A stretch of 57,147 nucleotides of DNA, from NCBI GenBank assembly GCA_027623235.1, contig JAQBVJ010000035.1, forward strand, positions 1 through 57,147. Direction: 5' to 3'. This document shows positions 17,347 to 26,929 of this stretch, one piece after another. The notes under the pieces were generated by a model. It did no database searches. It saw nothing but the letters and a program-made list of their open reading frames with translations, and was not told where the DNA came from. Position 1 is the stretch's first letter, and every line of letters begins with the position of its first letter. Source of the DNA: Planctomycetota bacterium. GTDB taxonomy: Bacteria > Planctomycetota > Planctomycetia > Planctomycetales > Planctomycetaceae. Made by a program: the position numbers and the translations under genes.

Positions 17347-17421
17347 TAGCGGTACGGCGCAAGCCGTCCGGTTTGAGCGTGTTTTTCCATGCAAAACCGG
17401 GTGGCTTACGCCGCTCCGCTA
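17347..17421. repeat. Imperfect 28-bp inverted repeat
   Basis: Arms 17347-17374 (TAGCGGTACGGCGCAAGCCG...) and 17394-17421 (...CTTACGCCGCTCCGCTA) match at 23 of 28 positions, with a loop of about 19 bases. The word CGCCGCTCCGCTA recurs at 52517-52529. It lies in the divergent gap between the unknown gene and the isochorismatase gene and looks like one unit of a REP-like family. Confidence 0.6.
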
Positions 17422-17528
17422 TAAATATGGGGTTGGTAAGGGGTTGGTTTTTTCAACGACATCTCAACTCAAGCGACTCGCCACTGAAGTTCAAACGGAG
17501 CGCCGGAGTGCGGTACCTGGAGGTGACC

Positions 17529-18239
17529 ATGACGACGGACTCTGTCGATTCTCCCGAGACATTTCCCGACTGGTTCATGCCGTGGCCGTCGTTCGACGTC
17601 GACTGGACGCGAGCCGGGTTGCTGGTGATCGACTTTCAGAATTACGGCTCGAACCCCGATTGCGGTGTGGCGCGGATGCTCGGCGAAAAATATCCCGATG
17701 TCGCGTCGTACTACCTCCCTCGCCTTCGAAGCGCCATCAGAAACTCGTGGCGGCTGCTCGCAGCGTTTCGAGAGGCGAAACGAGAAGTCGTGTTCACGCG
17801 GCACGGAGCTCTGCTCGCCGACGGGCGGGACATGATCGCTCGCCGCCGTCAGCGCGACGCGGATTCGGTCGAGCAGACCGACACGCCGACGCTGTGGTCA
17901 CGAGGCAGCTTTGAACACGAGGTCGTGTCAGAACTGACGCCGCTCGACGATGAGCTCGTCATCGACAAAAACGCCAGCAGCCCGTTCAACGGAACGGGCA
18001 TCGATCAGTTGTTGCGAAACCTCGGCCTGGACACGCTCGTCGTGGTTGGGATGGCGACCGACATGTGCGTCGAAACGACCGCTCGCGACGCGGCTGACCG
18101 CGGTTACAACGTCATCGTCGTCGAGGATGCCACAGCAACGTTTTTCGCCGAGCATCACCGCGCCGCGCTGTCGGCGCTGGCTCGCGTTTATACCCAGGTG
18201 TGGACGACGGATCGCGTGCTGGCTTCACTGTCTCGATAA
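17529..18239 (+). CDS. Isochorismatase-family cysteine hydrolase
   Basis: A 236-residue alpha/beta hydrolase of the isochorismatase/nicotinamidase superfamily. The catalytic triad is readable: D35 (LLVIDFQN), K147 (LVIDKNASSPF) and C180 (GMATDMCVETTARDA), and the VGMATD segment carries the usual cis-peptide turn. A strong ribosome site (GGAGGTGA) precedes the ATG at 17529; the open frame extends far upstream but without coding character. Members hydrolyse amides such as biuret, ureidoacrylate or N-carbamoylsarcosine. The substrate is not assignable here, and no pathway partner is adjacent. Confidence 0.92.
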   Translation: MTTDSVDSPETFPDWFMPWPSFDVDWTRAGLLVIDFQNYGSNPDCGVARMLGEKYPDVASYYLPRLRSAIRNSWRLLAAFREAKREVVFTRHGALLADGRDMIARRRQRDADSVEQTDTPTLWSRGSFEHEVVSELTPLDDELVIDKNASSPFNGTGIDQLLRNLGLDTLVVVGMATDMCVETTARDAADRGYNVIVVEDATATFFAEHHRAALSALARVYTQVWTTDRVLASLSR

Positions 18240-18337
18240 GCCGGCCCGATAAACTGCAGGTCGATCCCGGTTTTGCTCCGGCTACCGTACGTCAGAGAGG
18301 GCTCCTACAATCTGGCTCTGAATGAGAACATTCCATC

Positions 18338-18658
18338 GTGATCCGCCTTCGTCGCGGACACAATCCTGCGGAGCTCGCTCTGCGACTACGCCAGACGGAC
18401 CGGCTTTCCATGCGACCTGTCGACCGGGATGAGCAGAATCGAAAAAACGCCGCGACGTTGCTTGCGCTCGTCGGAATGCTCCTCGCCGGGCTCGCGCTGC
18501 TGGGACTGGCGGCACTCGTCATCCCGGACATCCTGAAGATTCTGCTGGTCCTGGCCGGCATGATTGGCATTGGCGTGATTCAGTATCTCACGTGGGGCTG
18601 GATGCTCGAGCGAAATCGAATTCGCGACGACGACGAAAACGACCCGCCTCAACCGTAA
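18338..18658 (+). CDS. Small two-helix membrane protein, unknown
   Basis: A 106-residue protein: a basic N-terminus, two hydrophobic helices (about residues 40-62 and 64-84, the second including ILLVLAGMIGIGVIQYLTWG), and an acidic tail ending DDDENDPPQP. The charge pattern suggests both ends face the cytoplasm. The start is uncertain; Met25 is an alternative. It has no recognisable family and stands alone between the isochorismatase-type gene and the dehydratase. Confidence 0.6.
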   Translation: MIRLRRGHNPAELALRLRQTDRLSMRPVDRDEQNRKNAATLLALVGMLLAGLALLGLAALVIPDILKILLVLAGMIGIGVIQYLTWGWMLERNRIRDDDENDPPQP

Positions 18659-18816
18659 GACGGACGCCCACCGTCCGTCCGGCGTCATCACCAGCAACCA
18701 GCACCACAAACTCAAAAGCAGCGTCAGTTCATTCCGACGCAAACCATCGATCGGTCATCCATGACCCTCTCGGTGGTGTTTTCAGACTTCGATGAGTTCC
18801 CTCCTAAGGCACTTTC

Positions 18817-20772
18817 ATGAGCGAACCACTCTCCGGCATCCTCGACAGCGGACTGCCCGACCTGTTCAACATCGAGACAATTTCCGACGGACCAGCGGGC
18901 AGTTTGCCGCTCACCGAAGAGATGCTGCGGGAATCGCCCAGTGGCGACCTGTTCGGGCTCACTCAGAGCGCCGGGATGGGCTGGGATCCGCAGACGCTGT
19001 GCTGGGATCAGGTTCTCATATTGAGCACTCAGGGCGGCATTCGCGGTGAGGACGGCAAGCCGATCGCACTCGGGTATCACACGGGGCACTGGGAAGTCGG
19101 GCTGCTCATGAAGGCGGCGGCCGAGCAGCTCACTCGGCTGGAGCGGGTTCCGTTTGCGGCTTACGTCAGCGACCCGTGCGACGGCCGTTCGCAGGGCACG
19201 ACGGCGATGATGGACAGCCTGCCGTACCGCAACGACGCGGCCATCGTGCTCAAGCGGCTGATCCGGTCGCTGCCGACACGCAAAGGAGTCATCGGCGTCG
19301 CAACGTGCGACAAAGGCCTGCCCGCGATGATGATCGCGCTGGCGGATCAGCACGACCTGCCGTGCGTCATCGTGCCCGGTGGAGTCACATTGCCCGCGCG
19401 CGAAGCGGAAGACGCGGGCAAGGTTCAGTCCATCGGAGCCCGGTTCGCGCACAAGGAAATCACGCTGGAGTACGCTGCGGATATGGGTTGTCGAGCTTGC
19501 GGCAGCGCGGGCGGCGGGTGCCAGTTTCTGGGGACCGCTGCGACGTCGCAGGTCGTGGCCGAGGCGCTCGGCATGGCGCTGCCGCACAGCGCACTGGCTC
19601 CGTCCGGCCAGCCGATCTGGCTCGACATGGCCGCCCGTTCGGCGCGGGCCATCGTCGAGCAGCAGCGACAGAAGCTGACGATGCGGGACATTCTCACCGA
19701 CGACTCGCTGCACAACGCGATGGTCGTTCACGCCGCATGCGGAGGCTCGACGAATCTCCTGCTGCACATTCCAGCGGTGGCGTTTGAAGCGAGACTTCGT
19801 CGCCCCACCGTCGACGACTGGAGCCGCATCAACCGGCAGACTCCGCGTCTGGTCGACGTACTGCCGAACGGGCCGGTCGGCCATCCCACCGTAAGGATGT
19901 ATCTTGCCGGCGGAGTGCCGGAACTCATGCTGCATCTCAGAACGCTGGGTCTGCTCAAGCTTGACGTCATGACCGCGGCCGGACAGAAGCTTGGCGACAT
20001 CCTTGAGTGGTGGGAGACGTCCGACCGTCGAGCCGCTCTCCGCGAGGAATTGATCAAACGAGACAACGTTCAACCGGACGACGTGATCATGCCCGCCGAG
20101 AAAGCCCGCGAGCGAGGCCTGACCAGCACCGTCTGCTTTCCGACCGGCAACATCGCCCCCGAGGGGTCCGTCATTAAGAGCACAGCCATCGATCCTTCGG
20201 TGGTCGACGACGACGGCGTTTACCGAAAGACCGGCCCGGCTCGCGTCTTCACTTCCGAACGGGATGCGATTTCCGACATCAAAAAAGGCAACATCAAGGC
20301 TGGCGACATCATCGTGCTGATCTGCCGCGGTCCGCTCGGAGCCGGCATGGAAGAGACATATCAGCTGACGTCGGCTCTGCGGTACCTCAAGTTTGGCAAA
20401 GAAGTCGCCATCATCACCGACGCTCGATTTTCCGGCGTCTCCACGGGAGCCTGCATCGGACACGTCGGCCCGGAAGCACTCGCCGATGGCCCGGTCGGAA
20501 AGCTGCGCGACGGCGATCAGATTCGGATCGAGATCGACCGCAACTCGCTGAAAGGACAAATGGACTTCATCGGTGACGGCGAGAAAACTTTCTCGCCCGA
20601 AGAAGGTGCCACCGTTCTCGCTGGGCGAGTTCCGACCGTCAAACTCGCTGCTGACCCGGACCTTCCGGACGACACCCGCCTGTGGGCAATACTCCAGAAG
20701 TTCGGAGGCGGCACCTGGGGCGGCTGCGTGTACGACGTCGACGCGATTGAGTCAGCCCTCACGAGAAAGTAA
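18817..20772 (+). CDS. IlvD/Edd-family dehydratase, YjhG/YagF (D-xylonate) type
   Basis: A 651-residue Fe-S dehydratase. Its length and motifs match the YjhG/YagF branch, whose known members convert D-xylonate to 2-keto-3-deoxy-xylonate. Three cysteines in family positions are visible: C121 ([11 protein letters not shown]), C164 ([11 protein letters not shown]) and C235 ([10 protein letters not shown]). The C-terminal domain carries [11 protein letters not shown] and [20 protein letters not shown]. It would feed a non-phosphorylated pentose/sugar-acid pathway, but no aldolase, dehydrogenase or transporter of that pathway is adjacent. AAGG lies 9-12 bases before the ATG. Substrate choice within the IlvD/Edd family remains an inference. 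Confidence 0.9.
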   Translation: MSEPLSGILDSGLPDLFNIETISDGPAGSLPLTEEMLRESPSGDLFGLTQSAGMGWDPQTLCWDQVLILSTQGGIRGEDGKPIALGYHTGHWEVGLLMKAAAEQLTRLERVPFAAYVSDPCDGRSQGTTAMMDSLPYRNDAAIVLKRLIRSLPTRKGVIGVATCDKGLPAMMIALADQHDLPCVIVPGGVTLPAREAEDAGKVQSIGARFAHKEITLEYAADMGCRACGSAGGGCQFLGTAATSQVVAEALGMALPHSALAPSGQPIWLDMAARSARAIVEQQRQKLTMRDILTDDSLHNAMVVHAACGGSTNLLLHIPAVAFEARLRRPTVDDWSRINRQTPRLVDVLPNGPVGHPTVRMYLAGGVPELMLHLRTLGLLKLDVMTAAGQKLGDILEWWETSDRRAALREELIKRDNVQPDDVIMPAEKARERGLTSTVCFPTGNIAPEGSVIKSTAIDPSVVDDDGVYRKTGPARVFTSERDAISDIKKGNIKAGDIIVLICRGPLGAGMEETYQLTSALRYLKFGKEVAIITDARFSGVSTGACIGHVGPEALADGPVGKLRDGDQIRIEIDRNSLKGQMDFIGDGEKTFSPEEGATVLAGRVPTVKLAADPDLPDDTRLWAILQKFGGGTWGGCVYDVDAIESALTRK

Positions 20773-20856
20773 CGGCCGGCAGTCCAGCCCGAGAGTGATC
20801 CGTGTGACGTTTTCCCATGTGTGAGACACGCTCCACCGACGCATCGTGGATACTTA

Positions 20857-20885
20857 TTGTTGCCTCAGTCGTCTCCCCGTAGAAT
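20857..20885 (+). promoter_or_regulatory. Possible sigma70-type promoter of the second DUF1559 gene
   Basis: TTGTTG, a 17-base spacer and TAGAAT, ending 39 bases before the chosen ATG at 20925. The -10 hexamer matches 5 of 6 consensus bases, the -35 only half. Planctomycete promoters are poorly characterised. Confidence 0.35.
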
Positions 20886-20924
20886 CGCGCGTTGATAATT
20901 CGCATTCGATTGCAGGTTTTCGTC

Positions 20925-21956
20925 ATGTTCGACACATCTCGCTGGATCAGACAACGCAGGCGTGGCTTTACGCTGATCGAGTTGCTGGTGGTCATTGCTG
21001 TGATCGCAATTCTCATTGCGCTGATTCTGCCCGCCGTTCAGAATGCCCGCGAGTCGGCACGCCGGACAGAATGTCGAAACCACCTGAAGCAGATTGGGCT
21101 GGCGCTGCACAACTACCATGAATTGCACAACGCTCTGCCATTTGGATACGTAAGCGATCCGACGAATCCCGGTGTTGGGAAAGGTTGGGGCTGGGCTGTG
21201 CCGCTGTTACCGGGTCTTGATCAGGGAACGCTCTATAAGAAGCTGAGCCCGGATCAGATGACTCTGCAGGCAGTGATGGACTCGTCGATTCATCAGGAGT
21301 TTCTCCGGACGCCGCTGTCGCTTCTGGTCTGCCCGTCCGATGAAGCCGACGAAGAATCACACATCAATCGTCGCTTTTCCGGGTTCACTTTGAATTCCAC
21401 CGTGCCCGTTGTCGCTCACGTGTTGCAGTGGCCTCCTGTCCCGACTCCCGGTCCCACAGGAGTTGCGACTTCTGTTTCCAGTTATGTGGCTTCGCTTGGC
21501 AGTGACTGGGACGGCTCGACGACAACGTGGAACGCACGACAACTGCTTGGTCGCGGTGCGTTCGGAAACAACTCAGAGGTCAAACTTGCCCATGTCCTCG
21601 ACGGAACCAGTAACACTTTCGCCGTCGGTGAGCGCAGCTGGTCCAGTTTTTCCGGCGTGTGGGCCGGAGTCGACTTCTGGGACAACTGCATCTTCAATGG
21701 CAACCAGATGGTACTCGGCACGACCGCTTACAAGCTCAACGATATTCCGTGGGGTAGCTCGCTCGACTGCCAGAGCCGCGGAGCTGCCGGATTTGGAAGC
21801 CCGCACACTGGGGGAGCGTTCTTTCTGCTCCTTGATGGTTCCGTTCGTTTTATCAATGACACGATCGACTCAAACCCGTCCAGCGTGCCGGCAGAGCGAG
21901 GCACCTATCAGCGGCTCTCTGACATCCGTGATGATCAGAAGCCGGGAAACTTTTGA
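20925..21956 (+). CDS. DUF1559 pseudopilin-like protein
   Basis: A 343-residue protein with a complete prepilin leader (RRRG cut before [20 protein letters not shown]), then the DUF1559 landmarks [49 protein letters not shown] and the C-terminal [19 protein letters not shown]. Unlike the copy at 6409 it is not next to secretion genes. It is followed after 49 bases by a lipoprotein gene on the same strand, probably co-transcribed. The first plausible ATG is 20925; an in-frame TTG at 20892 is less likely. Confidence 0.9.
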   Translation: MFDTSRWIRQRRRGFTLIELLVVIAVIAILIALILPAVQNARESARRTECRNHLKQIGLALHNYHELHNALPFGYVSDPTNPGVGKGWGWAVPLLPGLDQGTLYKKLSPDQMTLQAVMDSSIHQEFLRTPLSLLVCPSDEADEESHINRRFSGFTLNSTVPVVAHVLQWPPVPTPGPTGVATSVSSYVASLGSDWDGSTTTWNARQLLGRGAFGNNSEVKLAHVLDGTSNTFAVGERSWSSFSGVWAGVDFWDNCIFNGNQMVLGTTAYKLNDIPWGSSLDCQSRGAAGFGSPHTGGAFFLLLDGSVRFINDTIDSNPSSVPAERGTYQRLSDIRDDQKPGNF

Positions 21957-22005
21957 GAATTGATCGCCGTATTTCAGGTTGCCTCGGCGCGAATTCAGGA
22001 TTGCA

Positions 22006-22851
22006 ATGCCCAGACAATTCCAGCTTCTCACGGCACTTATTCTCAGTGGCATCCTCTGTACTGTCGCGGCTGTCTGGATGTCCGGCTGCGCGGATGATGG
22101 CGAGGCAGAACACGGACACATCGAAGGAGAATTCGGCGGCATCATCGTTCCCGTCGGCCGGGATCATTACCACGCAGAGATTCTGTTTGTCGCTGGTGGC
22201 CAGATGCGGATCTACATGCGTGGAAAAGACGAAGTGAATGTTGTCGACATTGAAGAACAGACACTGAACGCCTTTGTCCGCGCAAAGGGGCTCACCGAAT
22301 CCGTTGAAGTCTCGCTGCTGCCGGATCCTCAACCTGGTGACAAACCGGGAAGAAGCTCGCAGTTTTCCGGTCATCTGCCCGAGGACTTCGCGACACGGCA
22401 GATGCTGGTCACTGTGCCTCAGATTACGATCGATGGTGAGCGATACCGCTTTCATTTCATGACTGAGGAACCCGACGCAGAGCATCCATCGATGCCCGCC
22501 AAAGTGACGGACACGGCCGAAAAAGAGCTCTATCTGACGACGTCCGGGACCTACACCGCGTCCGATATCAAGGCCAACGGATCGCAGACTGCGTCGAGCC
22601 GCTATTCCGGATTTCAGTCAAATCACAACATTCAGCCGCAGCCTGGCGATCGGCTGTGCCCTGTCACAAAGACTCGCGCCAGCAACGAATGCTCATGGAT
22701 CATCGCCGGCAGGACGTACTATTTCTGTTGTCCACCATGCATCGACGAGTTCGTCAAACAGGCTCGTGCAAATACAACTCCGCTGCCGCCGCCGGACTCA
22801 TTTATCAAGAAGGCTGGCCGGGCAGAATCGACGTTGCCTTTCGAGAAGTAA
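22006..22851 (+). CDS. Lipoprotein with Cys-rich YHS/TRASH-like C-terminal segment
   Basis: A 281-residue protein with a lipoprotein signal (ALILSGILCTVAAVWMSGC, lipid Cys near residue 27). The middle is beta-rich (EFGGIIVPVGRDHYHAEILF, then GQMRIYMRGKDEV) and His-containing. The C-terminal segment has CPVTKTRASNECSW followed by AGRTYYFCCPPCIDEFV, the aromatic-CC-P-P-C arrangement of YHS/TRASH-type metal-binding domains that bind copper or related metals. It is probably anchored in the outer or inner membrane facing the periplasm. It follows a DUF1559 gene by 49 bases. A role in metal sensing or scavenging is inferred only from the Cys pattern. Confidence 0.8.
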   Translation: MPRQFQLLTALILSGILCTVAAVWMSGCADDGEAEHGHIEGEFGGIIVPVGRDHYHAEILFVAGGQMRIYMRGKDEVNVVDIEEQTLNAFVRAKGLTESVEVSLLPDPQPGDKPGRSSQFSGHLPEDFATRQMLVTVPQITIDGERYRFHFMTEEPDAEHPSMPAKVTDTAEKELYLTTSGTYTASDIKANGSQTASSRYSGFQSNHNIQPQPGDRLCPVTKTRASNECSWIIAGRTYYFCCPPCIDEFVKQARANTTPLPPPDSFIKKAGRAESTLPFEK

Positions 22852-22896
22852 CACTCTGCGGATCAGTTTCTACAGTGGGCTTCCGGAGAGTTGAGA

Positions 22897-24642
22897 ATGA
22901 GTGAACGACTTCGAGTCGGCATCGTCGGTGCCGGAGCCAACACCCGCTTGCGTCATGTTCCTGGTTTTCGGGCGATCGCTGGCGTCGAACTTGCGGGCGT
23001 TGTCAATCGCTCGCCCGAGTCCACGGCGCGAGCGGCCAGCGAATTTGACATCCCGAAGACGTATCGCGACTGGCGGGAACTCGTCTCCGATCCGGATCTC
23101 GATGCCGTCATGATTGGCACCTGGCCGAACCTGCATTGCGAAGTGACCCGCGCTGCTCTCGCCGCAGGGAAGCATGTTCTGACCGAGGCCCGCATGGCGA
23201 GAAATCTCGCCGAAGCCCGGCAGATGCTCGAAGCCTCACAGGCTCGCCCCGACCTTGTCGCACAAATTGTCCCGAGTCCATTCGGGCTTGAGCATCACGA
23301 GGCCTTGACACGACTGATCGCCGATGGCTTCCTTGGCGAACTGCGGGAGTTCGTCGTCATTTCTGCGGACGACTCGTTTCACGACGAAACAAAGCCGCTC
23401 CACTGGAGACAGGATCGCGAAATCAGCGGAGTCAACACGCTGGCCCTGGGCATCATCCACGAAGCGGCGACGCGGTGGGTGCCGAGCCCCGATCGAGTCT
23501 TTGCCCAGGCGCGAGCTCGCTTCTTTCAGTCGATCGTGATGGCCTTCTGTTTTCCAGCCTTCGGGTTGGGCATGCTGATTTCCATTCAGCTGAAAACGCA
23601 GTTCGCTTCGCCGCGAGCTCGCCTGATGCCGGGGTTCGCAGGTCCGCACCTGACCATCGTGGCATTGATCACGTTTTTCATCCTGGGGCCGCCCGTGCTG
23701 GTCGGGTGGCTGAAGATTGGACTGAGCCCGGTCGGACCGCTCTCGCTGGGGTTACTTGTGGCGGTGATGTTCGCCTGGCAAAGCTGGCTGATGTCAAACC
23801 TGCTGACGCTGCCTCTTTTGATCGTGTGGTTCTCGCTGATGTTCGGGGCTCAGACAGAATTCATCGGAGGGATCCTCGGCCGCTGGTTCCTGACTCCGGA
23901 GACAACGAATGTGGCGATCACGATTCTTGCCGGATCTGTCGGAGCGACAATTCTTCTGGCTCATCGAGTTCTCTCCCTTCACGAAGAGAACACCGAATAC
24001 GGGCTGGCGATTCCGGCAGGGGGTTTCCGGGCACTGACGTCTCGCGCGGCGAACCGCGAGGTGGAGAAACTGGCGGGCCGAATTATCGCCCAATCACGGT
24101 TTGCTCCGTGGGCGCTCGATCGATGGTTCGAGCTTGTCATGAGATGGCTGCCGGCCACGGGAATTGTTCGCCGGGTCGCGCTGTACCAGATTGTTCACGG
24201 CTACGGGGCGTTGATTGCCCTGCCGATTGTTTGCGTGGGTTATGTTTTCCTGACGGGTTGGATCGTCCACAACGAAATCAGTCAGGGCATTGCCGTCATC
24301 CTGCAGGCGTTGTTCATGTCGCATTTCGTGATGGCCGGAGTCGGGTCGATCTGGCTGCAGCATGGAAAATGGCACGCTGCGGAACTGCTGAGACCTCAAT
24401 CACGAAACGAATTTGTGAGCGGGCTCTTCTGCGGAGTCGGCGGCGATCTGGCCTACGCGACGTTCTGGATCCTGGTGGCTCAGCTCGTGGCCTGCCTCCA
24501 GGGGTCGGCCGCTTTTGGCCGAACTCCGACGGAAACGGCTGTGATCGCCGTCGCAGTGTCTGTCGGTTATCTGCTCGTGTCGGCCGGTGTGTTGCTCTTC
24601 ATTCTGTCCTACCAGAATTTCTGGGTTTACCTCGGGACGTAG
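22897..24642 (+). CDS. Chimera: Gfo/Idh/MocA N-terminal domain fused to a polytopic membrane protein, amber-truncated
   Basis: A 581-residue frame with two unrelated halves. Residues 1 to about 203 are a Gfo/Idh/MocA NAD(P)-binding domain ([17 protein letters not shown], then [31 protein letters not shown]) and only the beginning of the substrate domain ([20 protein letters not shown]). From about residue 210 the sequence becomes a membrane protein with roughly eight to ten helices, entering at [19 protein letters not shown] and followed by [20 protein letters not shown]. The usual C-terminal Gfo/Idh domain is missing and the membrane part seems to lack its own first residues. A deletion joining two neighbouring genes in frame is the simplest reading. 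GGAGAG precedes ATG 22897. The frame ends at TAG 24640-24642, but coding character continues beyond it. Confidence 0.8.
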   Translation: MSERLRVGIVGAGANTRLRHVPGFRAIAGVELAGVVNRSPESTARAASEFDIPKTYRDWRELVSDPDLDAVMIGTWPNLHCEVTRAALAAGKHVLTEARMARNLAEARQMLEASQARPDLVAQIVPSPFGLEHHEALTRLIADGFLGELREFVVISADDSFHDETKPLHWRQDREISGVNTLALGIIHEAATRWVPSPDRVFAQARARFFQSIVMAFCFPAFGLGMLISIQLKTQFASPRARLMPGFAGPHLTIVALITFFILGPPVLVGWLKIGLSPVGPLSLGLLVAVMFAWQSWLMSNLLTLPLLIVWFSLMFGAQTEFIGGILGRWFLTPETTNVAITILAGSVGATILLAHRVLSLHEENTEYGLAIPAGGFRALTSRAANREVEKLAGRIIAQSRFAPWALDRWFELVMRWLPATGIVRRVALYQIVHGYGALIALPIVCVGYVFLTGWIVHNEISQGIAVILQALFMSHFVMAGVGSIWLQHGKWHAAELLRPQSRNEFVSGLFCGVGGDLAYATFWILVAQLVACLQGSAAFGRTPTETAVIAVAVSVGYLLVSAGVLLFILSYQNFWVYLGT

Positions 24643-24807
24643 ACATTCGTGTTTATGGTTCTGGGAGGCCTTTCTGCGGCGATCATCGCCCTGGACCTGG
24701 ATCGCACTTCGTACGGAATTCCCGCTTTCCTGACTCTGTGCCTCTTGACCGGACTGACGATGCTGAAAAAAGCCCGGACGCGATGGTTGTCGCTGGAGTT
24801 GGCGTGA
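24643..24807 (+). pseudogene. In-frame continuation of the membrane protein after an amber codon
   Basis: Directly after TAG (24640-24642) the same frame stays open for 54 codons to TGA at 24805-24807. It encodes FVFMVLGGLSAAIIALDLD and AFLTLCLLTGLTMLKKARTR, i.e. two further hydrophobic helices with a basic C-terminus, which look like the true end of the membrane protein. Together with the upstream chimera this points to a decaying gene, although amber read-through or a sequencing error cannot be excluded. Confidence 0.65.
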
Positions 24808-24815
24808 GGCGAGTT

Positions 24816-24830
24816 CCGGGAGGGCGAGGA
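24816..24830. repeat. Short copy of the GGCAGGAGCC-family repeat (reverse orientation)
   Basis: CCGGGAGGGCGAGGA matches 14 bases of the reverse complement of the element at 26885-26914. It lies in the 28-base convergent gap between two genes. Confidence 0.4.
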
Positions 24831-24835
24831 ACCGA

Positions 24836-25912
24836 TCACGGCAGGCGAACGACGTGCACCCACCATGGATTCTTCCCGACGTCGTACGTGGCGAACCGGC
24901 TGAGGCTTCCGGTTTTCTGGTCGATGCGGAACGCTGCGAGTCGATCGGAGGACTGCCCGGCCGCGTAGAGAAAACGTCCGGCCGGATCGATCGCGAACCC
25001 GCGCGGCGTCTTTTCAGTGGGAGTCTGTCCGAAGCCCGTCAGCTTCCCGGTCTTCGCGTCGACTCGATATCCGGCGAGGCTGTCGTGACCTCGATTCGCG
25101 ACGTAGACGAAGCGGCCGCTCGGGTGAATTTCGATCCGCGCGTTGCTGTTCGTTTCTGAAAAATCCTCGGGGATGCTCGACAGCCGCTCGCGGAACGACA
25201 GCTGACCGGTCTTTCGGTCGAGATCAAAACCGGCGATGGCGCTGCCCTGCTCATAGTCGAAAAAGACGACGTCGAGTTTCGGGTGGTAAGCGAGCTGTCT
25301 GGGTCCGCTGTTTTCTCCCGTGTCGACGACAAGCGGATCGGCGGGCGAGAGTCGTCCCGTTTGCGCATCAAACCGAAACTGGTAGATCGCTTTCGGACCA
25401 GTGTGAGGCACGAAGGCAAACTGATTGGTCGGATCGGTGAGGATCGCGTGTGCCTTCGTGTCGGTTGAGATTTCCTGGAGCGGCTTGTCGCTGAGCGATC
25501 CGTCATCGCCAATTCGATGCACGGAAACTTTCGCCGCGACATAGTACGCCGTCAGCAGAAACCGCCCGGTCCGGTCCGTCGCAACGTAAGCCGGATCGGC
25601 TCCGGCTTCGACCGTGTTGATCAGTGTGAGCCCGCCATCGTCGCCGATGCGGAAGCTCGCCAGTTGTCCGGCCTGTCGAAGCGATGCGAATAGAAACCGG
25701 TTCTTCGGATCGGAAGTCAGCCCGCCGGGAGGGCTCGGAGTGGCGACGTCGGGCCGGGGCGAGAGCTCGCCGGATTTTTCATCCGCCGAATAAACGGCAA
25801 TGCGGTTCTCTCCGTCGAGCGAGACATACGCGAACTGTCCAGCGGTCGCCGTCACTCCTGATAGAAGCAAAGAGGCGATCAGTCCGAAGATTGTCAAAAT
25901 CCCGAGTCGCAT
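24836..25912 (-). CDS. Lactonase-family beta-propeller protein, exported
   Basis: A 358-residue protein with a signal peptide (LTIFGLIASLLLSGVTATAG, cut near residue 25) and a seven-bladed propeller of the 6-phosphogluconolactonase (YbhE/Pgl) family. Repeated blade signatures are visible: YVSLDGENRIAVYSAD, SDPKNRFLFASL, ATDRTGRFLLTAYY, HPSGRFVYVANRGHDSLAGY and DPAGRFLYAAGQSSDRLAAF. Export argues against a cytosolic pentose-phosphate role; a lactonase or binding role in the periplasm is more likely. It converges on the chimeric gene, with a short copy of a GC-rich repeat between them. Confidence 0.9.
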   Translation of the reverse strand: MRLGILTIFGLIASLLLSGVTATAGQFAYVSLDGENRIAVYSADEKSGELSPRPDVATPSPPGGLTSDPKNRFLFASLRQAGQLASFRIGDDGGLTLINTVEAGADPAYVATDRTGRFLLTAYYVAAKVSVHRIGDDGSLSDKPLQEISTDTKAHAILTDPTNQFAFVPHTGPKAIYQFRFDAQTGRLSPADPLVVDTGENSGPRQLAYHPKLDVVFFDYEQGSAIAGFDLDRKTGQLSFRERLSSIPEDFSETNSNARIEIHPSGRFVYVANRGHDSLAGYRVDAKTGKLTGFGQTPTEKTPRGFAIDPAGRFLYAAGQSSDRLAAFRIDQKTGSLSRFATYDVGKNPWWVHVVRLP

Positions 25913-26011
25913 GAACGCCCTCCTGTTTCACCGTCAGTGTGAGTTGTTTCTGAGTCAGATAGACTTGCTGCGCGGACCGTCGACAAGCCACCAAACTGAA
26001 CGAGACCAAAG

Positions 26012-26866
26012 ATGAGGCGTCTGATGAAGTTCAGCCGAATGATTCTGGCCGTGACCCTGGTTCCCGGCATGATTGCCGGATGCGGCGATTCCGAGAAGCC
26101 TTCGCCTTCGTCGTCGCCGCCAGTCAGAGAGCGAGTTGCGGAAGCGGCTCGGCGTGTGCATCACTATTTTCACACGGAAGAACAGCCGCACCAGGCCGAC
26201 TGGGGATACACCGGTGACGGATCGCCGAAGCACTGGGGCGATCTCAGCCCGGACTACGTCCTTGCGAAAACGGGAAAGGAGCAGTCTCCGATTGACCTGT
26301 CGGAAGCGATCCTCACAGAACTTCCTGAGCTGCAGTTTGTGTATCACCCGTCAAGAATCGACCTCGTCTACAACGGTCACACGGTCAAGGAGGTTGAGGA
26401 CAAAGCCAGTTCTGTCACGGTCCACGATGAGGAATTCATTCTGCAGCAGTTTCATTTCCACTCGCCCAGCGAACACACCGTCGACGGCGATCACTCGGCG
26501 ATGGAGATGCACCTGGTCCACCAGAGCGAAGACGGAAAGGTCGCTGTGGTCGCTGTGCTGATCGAAGAGGGCGAAGACAACCCGGCCTTCGACGCCGTCT
26601 GGGATTACCTGCCGAGCGACGCAAATCGCGAGCGGAAATCACCGACAACCGTCGATGCCGCGACTCTGCTGCCGAAGACTCGCCAATACTTCCGCTACCC
26701 CGGCTCGTTCACCACGCCGCCCTGCACGGAAGACGTCCTGTGGCTGGTGCTGAAAACTCCCGTTGAACTTTCCAAAGAGCAGATCGAAAAATTCCGCTCG
26801 ATCATCCACGGAAACAACCGCCCGGTGCAGCCGCGGAATGAGAGAACGATCACGATCTCGGGCTGA
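26012..26866 (+). CDS. Alpha-class carbonic anhydrase, predicted lipoprotein
   Basis: A 284-residue alpha carbonic anhydrase that interconverts CO2 and bicarbonate with zinc. The zinc ligands are H148 and H150 (QFHFHSPSEH) and H167 (EMHLVHQ). Other active-site landmarks are intact: HWGDLSPDY, GKEQSPIDL and GSFTTPPCTEDVLW. The signal sequence ends in the lipobox VPGMIAGC (Cys24), so it is likely tethered in the periplasm, with a Ser/Pro linker before the catalytic domain. It is monocistronic. Functional confidence is high because the metal ligands and substrate-pocket motifs are all present. Confidence 0.95.
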   Translation: MRRLMKFSRMILAVTLVPGMIAGCGDSEKPSPSSSPPVRERVAEAARRVHHYFHTEEQPHQADWGYTGDGSPKHWGDLSPDYVLAKTGKEQSPIDLSEAILTELPELQFVYHPSRIDLVYNGHTVKEVEDKASSVTVHDEEFILQQFHFHSPSEHTVDGDHSAMEMHLVHQSEDGKVAVVAVLIEEGEDNPAFDAVWDYLPSDANRERKSPTTVDAATLLPKTRQYFRYPGSFTTPPCTEDVLWLVLKTPVELSKEQIEKFRSIIHGNNRPVQPRNERTITISG

Positions 26867-26884
26867 ACAGCGAGAAAGAATTTC

Positions 26885-26914
26885 CGGCTCGGCAGGAGCC
26901 TCGCCCTCCCGGTG
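26885..26914. repeat. GGCAGGAGCC-family repeat in a convergent gap
   Basis: The 30 bases CGGCTCGGCAGGAGCCTCGC... recur with one mismatch at 48725-48754, and partly at 24816-24830 in reverse. This copy fills most of the 63-base gap between the carbonic anhydrase and DUF1501 genes, which converge. Confidence 0.7.
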
Positions 26915-26929
26915 GGATCGCTGCGAAGC

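Noticed and set aside
16845..17528. N-terminal extension of the isochorismatase frame to 464 residues
   Set aside because: The extension lies opposite another likely gene and crosses a palindromic repeat. A strong GGAGGTGA site marks the start at 17529.
18724..20559. A 611-codon open frame on the minus strand opposite the dehydratase gene
   Set aside because: It is a shadow of a well-recognised gene, has low-complexity Arg/His-rich sequence and no family motif or ribosome site.
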